From the IMG/VR virus record IMGVR_UViG_3300004369_000867, positions 1 through 24,372 of that record: 24,372 nucleotides of DNA. The stretch is one strand, 5' to 3'. The translations under genes were made by a program, and so were the position numbers. Origin of the DNA: a virus. Positions 6,801 to 14,800 of this stretch are shown here, piece by piece. The notes under the pieces are model-generated. The model searched no databases, was not told where the DNA came from, and was given only the letters and a program-made list of their open reading frames with translations. Numbering within the stretch: position 1 is the first letter of the stretch; the number at the start of each line of letters is the position of its first letter.

Positions 6801-7214
6801 ATGCCAATTAGCGTATATGATATAAATTCCTATTTAAAAGCAGACACAGACCTTGCAAATATTGCTGGCAAAACCATGAACTTTTTCCCAGCCCATGGCT
6901 ATGGTAATGAGCCAGCACCATTTGTTGTCTATTTCTACTATCCATTCATTCCCTCGGTTGAGTCATACTGGAATAGGTATGACTCAATAAGGTATTCAAT
7001 TTATGACAGCGATGTAGATAGGTTGTTCCGAACGGGTGAAAGATTCATTGAATTACTTGGGATAGCAGACCAAATCCAAGGGAATGTTCCAAGCTCAAAT
7101 GTTCGGGTATTATCATCATATCTGACATCTTCTAATTTTATTGAGCCATTAGAGAAAGAGGGCTGGTATCAAATGGATCTTGATTTTTCGGTCTATTCAG
7201 TAAGTCTGACATAA
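6801..7214 (+). CDS. Tail terminator/completion protein
   Basis: 137 residues from ATG 6801, one base after the preceding TGA; a longer in-frame reading from 6750 overlaps the upstream gene and lacks support. It begins MPISVYDINSYLKADTDL and contains APFVVYFYYPF, RYDSIRYSIYDSD and RLFRTGERFIELLG, the order of short helix, beta sheet and helix seen in tail terminators of the HK97 gp11/lambda gpU type (about 130 residues). It would cap the tail tube at the head-proximal end. The position right before the major tail protein region fits. Confidence 0.65.
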   Translation: MPISVYDINSYLKADTDLANIAGKTMNFFPAHGYGNEPAPFVVYFYYPFIPSVESYWNRYDSIRYSIYDSDVDRLFRTGERFIELLGIADQIQGNVPSSNVRVLSSYLTSSNFIEPLEKEGWYQMDLDFSVYSVSLT

Positions 7215-7221
7215 AAATTGG

Positions 7222-7230
7222 TGCTATAAT
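7222..7230 (+). promoter_or_regulatory. Extended -10 promoter with predicted leaderless start at 7236
   Basis: TGCTATAAT is a full extended -10 with a consensus TATAAT (7225-7230). The ATG at 7236 is only 5 nt downstream and has no Shine-Dalgarno, so the transcript should start at or next to the A of the start codon. It may also supply extra transcripts to the major tail protein. Confidence 0.6.
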
Positions 7231-7235
7231 AAGAT

Positions 7236-7430
7236 ATGGATTACAATATAATTACCTACATTGGCAAGACCCCAGGGTATCTGGTCAACATAGGAAACAA
7301 GGTTTATGATTTTGAGTGGCAAAAAGGTCGAGGAATCGGTCGCCGCTCTAATGAAATAAAGCCCGAACACGCATTGGTAATATCCAAATGGCGAGATCGG
7401 AAAGGCAAAAAAATATTTGTCTTAGAATAA
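7236..7430 (+). CDS. Small basic protein of unknown function in the tail module
   Basis: 64 residues: MDYNIITYIGKTPGYLVNIG ... YDFEWQKGRGIGRRSNEIKP ... HALVISKWRDRKGKKIFVLE. It is basic, with no membrane segment, and appears as one small beta/alpha fold. Reading YxFxW-KG then P-x-HA resembles short proteins found near neck and tail-tube genes of actinobacteriophages, but I do not recognise a named family. It has its own consensus -10 and lies immediately before the major tail protein. No ribosome binding site, so leaderless initiation is likely. Confidence 0.55.
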   Translation: MDYNIITYIGKTPGYLVNIGNKVYDFEWQKGRGIGRRSNEIKPEHALVISKWRDRKGKKIFVLE

Positions 7431-7448
7431 CAAATAGGAGGAATACAT

Positions 7449-8027
7449 ATGGCAGTCAATGTTTCTAACATTGTCGTGGGTGAAGCAACCGTTAAGACGG
7501 GTGTTTCTAACATCGCAATGTCAAACAATGATTTTGATTCTCTCACAGATGTAGGCGCAACCAGTGGTGGCGTTGAAATCTCTTGGGAGCCAGACATGGT
7601 TGACATCGAGATCGACCAATACGGTGACGCAGCAAAAGTCATTCAGTCAAAAGTTAAGGTAATGGTTAAGACCACCCTTGCAGAAGGCACATTGAATAAC
7701 TTGGCTACGGCTTGGAGCTATGACAATTCAAATGGTGGTGCAGACATCCAGGTAAACAATGATGGTGCAAACACAAAGACATTGCTCTTCGGCACACAGT
7801 CGGTGAATCCATTCGAGTATGCTTTGCAAGTCGCAGGCAGCGCTCCTGGTACAACAGCATCGGTGACAAAATCACGTAAGTTTAATACAAAGCGTGCGGT
7901 GTCTTTTACATCGTCAATGCTTTCAATGAAGCGTGCTGAAGCCACAATGTTTGAGGTATCGTTCAGGGTTCTGCCCGTTACTGAAGACACTGGTTACGAG
8001 TACGGTAAGATCATTGATCAGACCTGA
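7449..8027 (+). CDS. Major tail tube protein
   Basis: 192 residues with a strong AGGAGG (7436-7441) 7 nt before ATG, as expected for an abundant virion protein. Beta-rich; begins MAVNVSNIVVGEATVKTGVS and contains DVGATSGGVEISWEPDMVDIEIDQYGDAAKVIQSKVKVMVKTTLAEGTLNNLATAW, the pattern of tail tube proteins (a GATSGGV segment, then strand-turn-strand with 'EIDQYG' and a helix). Its location between tail terminator and tail assembly chaperones, with the tape measure beyond, makes the identification firm. Codon choice looks smoother and more GC-rich than its neighbours, in keeping with high expression. Confidence 0.8.
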   Translation: MAVNVSNIVVGEATVKTGVSNIAMSNNDFDSLTDVGATSGGVEISWEPDMVDIEIDQYGDAAKVIQSKVKVMVKTTLAEGTLNNLATAWSYDNSNGGADIQVNNDGANTKTLLFGTQSVNPFEYALQVAGSAPGTTASVTKSRKFNTKRAVSFTSSMLSMKRAEATMFEVSFRVLPVTEDTGYEYGKIIDQT

Positions 8028-8055
8028 TTCTAATTAAAAATAACGAATCTGGAAT

Positions 8056-8095
8056 TCCCCGGCACCTAGGTATGATATACTGAAAGTGTCGGGGA
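8056..8095 (+). promoter_or_regulatory. 10-bp inverted repeat enclosing an extended -10 promoter
   Basis: TCCCCGGCAC (8056-8065) pairs with GTGTCGGGGA (8086-8095) with one G-U wobble, loop 20 nt. Inside the loop is TGATATACT (8073-8081), an extended -10. As RNA it is a GC-rich hairpin after the major tail protein gene but without a U-run, so it may be a processing or attenuation hairpin; as DNA it could be an operator around a promoter for the chaperone genes. Confidence 0.55.
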
Positions 8096-8134
8096 TATTT
8101 CATTCTCGTATCACAACACAGGAGATAATAAAAA

Positions 8135-8443
8135 ATGTCAAATAATGACTTGTTTAAGGGAGTAGAAATCACTTTTTCTGATGGGAAGAAGAGAACTATT
8201 AAGCCCCTAACAATCAAGAACCTTCGTGAATTTATGAAGGTTGCAAACAATATGAAAAGCAATGACGAAAGCGGAATGTCTGATGAAGATATTGACAAGA
8301 TGGTTTCCGCTGCGGCGATTGCCTTGAAAAAAGCAGATCCAGAACTTGCTGCTGACAGAGATGCCCTTGAGGAAATTCTTGACTTGAGCACCTTTGCCCA
8401 GGTGATGGCTGCTGCCATGGGTAACGACCCAAACCCTCAGTAG
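8135..8443 (+). CDS. Tail assembly chaperone, short form (gpG-like)
   Basis: 102 residues, ribosome binding site AGGAGA (8120-8125). Mostly helical and acidic: GVEITFSDGKKRTIKPLTIKNLREFMKVAN ... DIDKMVSAAAIALKKADPEL ... LEEILDLSTFAQVMAAAMGN, typical of gpG-type chaperones, where a short beta start is followed by a helical bundle and a DLxTxxxVMxAAMG C-terminus just before the frameshift site. It keeps the tape measure soluble and helps recruit tail tube subunits. The last codons carry the heptamer CCCAAAC (8428-8434), and a fraction of ribosomes should shift into the -1 frame to make the longer form. Confidence 0.85.
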   Translation: MSNNDLFKGVEITFSDGKKRTIKPLTIKNLREFMKVANNMKSNDESGMSDEDIDKMVSAAAIALKKADPELAADRDALEEILDLSTFAQVMAAAMGNDPNPQ

Positions 8444-8793
8444 GAGATGGTCAAGGTTCGGACGAACCACTTAATTGGGACGACCTGCCTCTCCTAAAAT
8501 ATGAAGCCGAAGTTTTTGTCCACACAGGGGCGTGGCTTAGCCTAGAAGAACTTGAAGAGTCATTAATTCTGCACGAATTATTTTTGTTGTATCGTGCATG
8601 TGCAAATGCATTCTCTAGAAATCTCAAGGCCATGGCTATGGTTCAAGGTGCTGAAGGCGTTGACCTTGATGAAGATTGGTATGATACGGAATCTGCCAAT
8701 CAAACAAAAGCTGATTCAGTTATGAGAATGCACGACATGCCGGGTATGGCAGCGTCTGGTCTATCCTTAGGATACGAAACTTCAAGTGAATAA
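8135..8793 (+). CDS. Tail assembly chaperone, long form made by -1 frameshift (gpGT-like)
   Basis: Reading zero frame from 8135 to the AAC ending at 8434, then -1 frame from 8434 to the TAA at 8791-8793, gives 219 residues: 100 from the G part plus 119 from the T part. The T part runs PSVGDGQGSDEPLNWDDLPL, then HTGAWLSLEELEESLILHEL, LYRACANAFSRNLKAMAMV, then an acidic tail. The -1 frame has a stop at 8422-8424 and is open from 8425, so the shift must occur between 8425 and the zero-frame TAG at 8441; CCCAAAC lies in that window. The ATG at 8632 and others are weak, so a separate T gene is unlikely. Location before the tape measure gene is the classical one. Confidence 0.85.
8428..8434 (+). 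promoter_or_regulatory. Programmed -1 ribosomal frameshift slippery site CCCAAAC
   Basis: XXXYYYZ heptamer in correct phase: zero-frame codons CCA AAC re-pair as CCC AAA after slipping back one base. A small hairpin GGTTC-GGAC-GAACC (8455-8468) begins 20 nt downstream and might contribute to stimulation, though the spacing is longer than the usual 5-9 nt. Confidence 0.88.
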
Positions 8794-8817
8794 AGCATTG
8801 ATTTTATTGCTTTTTTT
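8792..8817 (+). terminator. Probable rho-independent terminator after the chaperone genes
   Basis: AAAGCA (8792-8797) pairs with TGCTTT (8808-8813), and the run of seven T (8811-8817) continues from the stem. The stem is only 6 bp and partly A-T, so termination may be partial, separating tape measure expression from the upstream transcript. Confidence 0.5.
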
Positions 8818-8826
8818 GCTTTAGCA

Positions 8827-8842
8827 TGTCATAATTTACAAT
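8827..8842 (+). promoter_or_regulatory. Tape measure promoter, near-leaderless
   Basis: Two overlapping -10 candidates: TGTCATAAT (8827-8835, extended -10) and TACAAT (8837-8842). The second is exactly 8 nt from the ATG at 8851, the same spacing as at the connector gene. No Shine-Dalgarno precedes the ATG, so transcription from either gives a 5' leader of about 0-9 nt. Confidence 0.45.
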
Positions 8843-8850
8843 GGTAAACT

Positions 8851-11800
8851 ATGTCTGATATTGATGTCATTATACGTGTACATACACAAGGTGTTCAAGA
8901 AATTGGAAACCTTAGCGCTTCGCTTAGAGGCCTTAGCACATCGTTGCGGAATATCAATGTTCCAATGTCAAAACTTGACACTAGCTCAAGAGCTGTATAT
9001 AAAGCGCTAGGGGTTACTTCTCGTGGCGTTGATAATCATGCAAAATCAATTAAGGAATTGGTTAGAAACCAAAGAGTTCTTGGAGCCGAAACCAAAAATA
9101 TTACAAGAGATTTAAACGGTTTAAGAAATGCTTACGCCTTGGCCGGAAAAGAATCTACATCCCTAGGTAGAGCTATTGGGGTCAGTGCCACCCAATTGTC
9201 TGGATTTTCAAGAACATTTCGGGGGATGCGACTAAGGGCATTCGGCTCAGATCTCAGCAGTATTTCTCTCAGGATGACCAAGCTTGGTAAAGATGCCCAG
9301 TTTGTGGGTAGAAGCTTGATGATTAACTTGACTTTGCCACTTGCAACATTTGCTCGGGTGGGGCTGCGGAGTTTCTTGGCAATAGAAAAACAACAGGTTC
9401 GGCTTGTTAAGGTTATGGAAAACTTGGCTAGCACTGCGGACATAGCGAGAGAAAAAATTCTAGGACTTGGCTCAACGGAAGCCCTAACGCCTGAGCAGGA
9501 AGTTCGTGCCAAGGGGATGGTTAAGTCCTTTAAGGATATGGATGATGCCCTCACCGCCTTGTCGTTAAAATTTGGTGTATCAAAAGAACTTACAACATCT
9601 TTAGCTGCTGACTTTGCTGAACTCGGTATAACTTCAGAAGAAAATGTTAAAAGCATTACAAGGCTTACCCTTGAGATTGAAAAACTCGGAAGCATGGATG
9701 TTGGTCCAGCGCAGGATTTGTCACAAGCTCTTTTCTTCCAGTCAAAGAGAGCATTTGAAGTCACTAGGGCATTTGAAAAACTGACAACGGCGCGGCAAAG
9801 AGAAGAGAAGGCCATCAAGTCTTCTATAACACAAATGTATTTATTCAATGCAATTGAAAACGCAACTGCATTAACGCTCGAAGATTTGGGCGATTCGTTT
9901 TCTGAAATTTCAGCCATGGCAGTAAGTTATGGTTTGTCAATGACAGAAGCAGCAGCCCTGCTTGCTCCAATGAAAGCGGCCGGTCTTGATGTTGGCGCTT
10001 CCGCCAACTCAATCAAGGTTTCACTCCAGAGATTGTTGGCTCCAACAAAACAAAATACTCAGGAATTGCAAAAACTTGCAGAGCGATTTGGGGTCGCAGG
10101 TGATGCGCAGAATGAATTTGCCATGTCAACAAAAACAGGTCTTGTTGGTCTTAGTGCCGTTGTCAAAATGTTTGATAGGGTAAGAAAATCATCGCAGGGC
10201 TCCGAGGGTGCTTTGCGATTGATGTCCGATTTGTTTGAAAAGCGCCAAGGGCCAAGAATGTATTTAGCAATTGAGCAGCTTGCTGATTTTAACAATGAAT
10301 TGGCAAGGGTAGATGATGAATTTGCAAATCTCAATGTTGAAACAGCAGAAGCAAGACTTGTTAGGGCAGCCGAGAGTGCTACTGGGGCATTTACAAATTT
10401 CAACACCACTGTTGTTCCTAAAACAATTAGATCTTTTCAGGATATTGGAAAAGTCGCAAGAATTGCTAGTGCTTTCGAAGGTCAAATAATTGAATTTGAG
10501 CCGGGGGTGGAAACAAAGATTACGACGCAAGATATAGCTAATGCAAAAGCAATGAGAAAGGCAGTTGCTGATACGGTTTTGGAAGCCAAGCGTCTAGAGG
10601 GAATAGACATTATTTCTGAAGTAAAAACCGAGTCTGGTAGAGCGTTAATGATCCAGCTTGCGGGTGCCACTAATGCTGCTGATGTTGCACAGCAAGAGTT
10701 GGCAAGAAGCCTTGCCACAGCAGGTGTCTCAATTGAGTCGCTAAAAACTACATTCAAAATGTTTGCTGCGGACATTGTATCTGGTTTAATGCCAACAATT
10801 AAAAGTCTTTCTGAGAGAGTTCAGCAAATGTATAATACATGGAATTCGGAAGACTTCGCACAAACACGACAAAATATAATTAGACTTATTACGGTTGTCG
10901 GTGGCATCTTGACAATCCTTGGTCCAATTACTCTTGCCGTTGGTACATTGCAATCAGTGATTGGTAAATTTGGATTGGTTATAAGTAGATTTGTTCCCAA
11001 ACTAAAAAATGTTGATGGAGAATTTACAAGGCTGGGGCAAAGTGCTCAATTTGCAAAAAAACAAATAAATGGTGTTTACGAAGCGTTTGTGCAAGCGGCT
11101 GGAATGAGAGCAACTGGAAATGCTCTCGCCGCCTCCCCCCCGCTCCCCACGGGTCTAGCCAGCCCTGCATTTGTTCCAAAAATGCCCGAGGCTGTAACTG
11201 CTGCAAGAAGAGCGCAGTTGATTGATCAACAAAAAAGAGAGGCGATGCGAGCAGCGGGCGTTACGGCTGCAGAAAGAAGAATGGCGCAAAAAGAATTTGC
11301 CGCCGGCACAAAGGCTCCAACAACTGGTGCTAGGGCCAGGGGTACATCTGGGAGATTTCTTCCAAGGAATGTTGTTGAGGGGTTAAGAATAATTGAGGCA
11401 AGTGAAGTTGCTCGCGTTACACCTACTGGCGTTGGCTCTAAACCATCAACTGGAAGATTTGCATCGCGCACCGAAGCAATGCTTGCTCCAATCAGAAGAC
11501 AAGAATCTGTATTTGCAAGAAGCCCATATCTTAAAGAAGCAGGTGTCTCTACTGATAGAATGGGAACTAGATTCATTCGTCGCGGTAGGCTCATTACAGA
11601 GGGGCAAGCTGATGATTTGGCTTTGGGTGGTTTAAGGGGTGTTAGAGGTCAAGCTGGCATACTTCGTGATAGATTAAGGAGTGGAATTAGAGCAATTCCA
11701 TCCCGCCCAGGCATTGCTGCCGCAAGGGCAGCAGCCGCCATAGCTCCATCAACTGGCGCAGGCGCTGTTAAGGGTGCAGCCGCTGGTATTAAAGCAAGCA

Positions 11801-14800
11801 CGGTAGCCATGGCCCAAAATATGAGTTCCGTCAAGGGGGCAAAGGATGCGATGGCAGCCCTCAATGCTCAGTATGGCGCTTTTGGTGAAAAACCGGGAAT
11901 AATAAAGAAGATGTCAACTGCGATGCTGGGCTTTGTTAAGAATCTAAAATTTGCAACCCTTGCTGCAAGAATTTTCAAAATGACTCTAATGTTTAGTGGT
12001 GTTGGAGCAATAATTGCAGTTGTTGCGGGCATTATATACTTGGTAGTTCAAAATCTTGACAAAATTAAAGGCTCCGCAAAAGTTATGGAGCCACTGAAGA
12101 GAGCCTTCACTGCTGTAAAAGATGCAGTATTCATGATGATTAGGCCAATTCAAGATTTGTTTGGCATGTTTGGATCAGGGGGAGATGAGGGTGCAAAAGC
12201 TGGCAATGCGATTGTAAAAGCATTTGAAGGTATGGCTGCGGCAGTTGAATTCGTTGCTGGTTTATTTAAAGTTTTTGTTGAAAAGGTAATTCAGCCGTAT
12301 CTCTATGGAATAGTAAATATAGTTATGGCTGTTGTTTCAATGTTTAAAGGTAATTGGGGGGATGCTTTTAATTTCTTGCTTGCAGGTGTTGGGTCAGTAG
12401 TTAAGGGAGTTATTAATCTCTTTATTGGGTTGGGATCTGGCATAATATCAATTATCGCTAAGGCGATAACAATGGTTCTTGATGTTTTTGGGAAAATCCC
12501 AATTATTGGCGGCGTATTCAGATTAGCAAGTAAGGGAGTTAATGCTCTTGCAAATGGCGCAAAATCTGTTCTTAAAACCGTTGGTGGCTTTGCCACTGGG
12601 CAACTAGATAAAATAATTGACAAGGGCGTAAAAAAGAGCAAAAACGCAATACAGAAGGGCAAGAAGCCAATAGTCGATACAGCAGAAGATATTGGAGAAG
12701 ATGCTGGTGAGGCTATTTCAAATGCATACGGTAACGCTGATATGGATAGTGCCAGCGATAAAATCAAGAAAAAAATTAAAGAAGGCTTAGCGGATAAAGC
12801 CCAAGAACTTTACGATTATGTTGTTGAAAGATTTTCAAGTTCAATAAGTAAATTCGTTACTGAAAGCGTTAAGGCTCTTAATAAGCAAAAGGAAGCTGCT
12901 CTTAAAGTCTTTGATATTCAAATTAATACACTCGTAAAGCTTGAAAAAGCAGAAGAGTCGCTGACTAGAGCAAAAGAGTATGAAACTAACAGAAGAAAAC
13001 TTATTGATGACGCTGCTCTCCGTCAACAAAATTATGTACGCGATCGTGCACTTGCTATTTATGAAGGTCGTGTTGACGATGCCAGAATTCTAGATCAAGA
13101 AGAGCGGGTTGCGTCTAGGGAGTCCGATTCAGAAATTGCAACACTTGATCAGGGTAGAAGAAAAGATCTCGCTAAGGAAAACCTTGAATCCTTAAAGGAT
13201 GCAATTAAAGATGCACAAGAGGTTGCTGGTAGATTTTTTGATGAATCAATTGAGAAATTCCAAGAAGCAGCTGCGCACATTACCAGAATAGCTCCAGTTA
13301 CACAAGAGCAGTATGCTGCTCAGCTTGAAGAACTCCGATTGAAGACAGTTGAATACTCAGACAAAAACAATCTAGAGTTCGGAGCAATGTTTGAAAAGTT
13401 TGCTACAACAATAACTGATAGGATGCCAAATACGGTTGACCAGTTTGGGGTGGCACTGGGGGCTTTTGCTACTCCACTTGATGAACTTGTGACTCTTGCT
13501 ATGAACAAATATGGTTTAGGCTCGGAGTCTGATAATACCCTTTTGGGTGTTACCAAGCAGATGTCTGATTCAGTCATTGGTATAACACTTGGAATGCTGG
13601 TTGACATTGGTGATACGTTTACGACAGCAGCCCCAGCAGTCGTAGAGCAGTTTGGTGATGTTACTGGTGGAATTACCGGAGAGATTGGCACATTCAAGAC
13701 TGAAGCGCTCGGATTGTTTACAACACTTCTTTCAGAAGTAAAACTTGAGTTTATTACGCCTTTCCAAAAAGCTCTTGATGAAGCTGAGCCAACAAAAGTA
13801 TTTAATGAGGCAATAATTGATGGCAATGAAGAAATCTTAAACAGCTTTAGAAAGATTCTTGCACTCAATCCCGATTTGATGGACAAGATAAGTAAAAGCT
13901 TGGACCCAGCAATTAAAAAATATCTTGCCCTGCAAGCTGCTGCTGAGGCTGCAGCTGATGCAATGAATAATGCTGGCGGTGCCCCTCCTGGTAATTATAC
14001 TGACGTTTATGCTGGGATGGATGCCGAAACCCGGCGATTTGCCAGAATCAAAGAGGGCATTGACGCAAACATACGCACTTCCTTGATGAGCCAGGGCGAT
14101 TCGTATTCAAGAAGATTAGCGCAGTCGGGTAATTTCCAAAGAATATATGAAAATAGAAATACTGAATTACTCAACAAGTTACCCATTCAGATACGAAATC
14201 GTGCAAATGCTAACCCTTTGAATCGCGAAGTTGGTGGTCCAATTCCAAAAGGTGGTGTATTGGGTGCAGACGGGATGGGTGTTACTGGCTTCCTGAATGC
14301 TCCAACAACTCAAGGGATTCCTGCAATTCTACATGGTGGGGAGTTTGTTATTAATGCAGAAGCTGTCAAGAGAGTTGGCCTTGGTGCATTGGCAAAGATT
14401 AATGACTCAAGAATTCCAAAGTTTAAGAAGGGTGGATTTGTGGGTGCGCCAGATCGGGTGGAAAGAATGGCGCTCGCTAGAAAAAAAGAAAAGGCGATGA
14501 ATTTTGCAACTGCGTCTGTTGGGAATTTTAAAAGAGCTGTTGAGAGAGCAGAGGCTCCAGTTAAAGATACAAGAAGTTTTAAACAAAAAACTTTTGATGT
14601 TGTTAAAGGTCTTGGAATGGTTGCTAAAAATGCTGCGGGGGGTGCCATTAGTCAATTTAGTAAAATTGGAGCACAAGATGGCTTAATTGATAAGTTGACA
14701 AGATTTGATAAATCAAGTGTTGATCTAATAGCGGGTGGCATTGGAAGATCCGGCAAAATATTAAAAGGGGCATATAGCAATGTCCTTTTGCCAATAGCAG

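Noticed and set aside
8584-8793. Independent small gene starting at 8584
   Set aside because: The frame is open back to 8425, joins the upstream gene through an in-phase CCCAAAC heptamer, and lacks its own ribosome binding site.
9132-9917. 261-residue opposite-strand open frame within the tape measure gene
   Set aside because: Shadow of a strongly coding + strand region; no start signal and no domain pattern.
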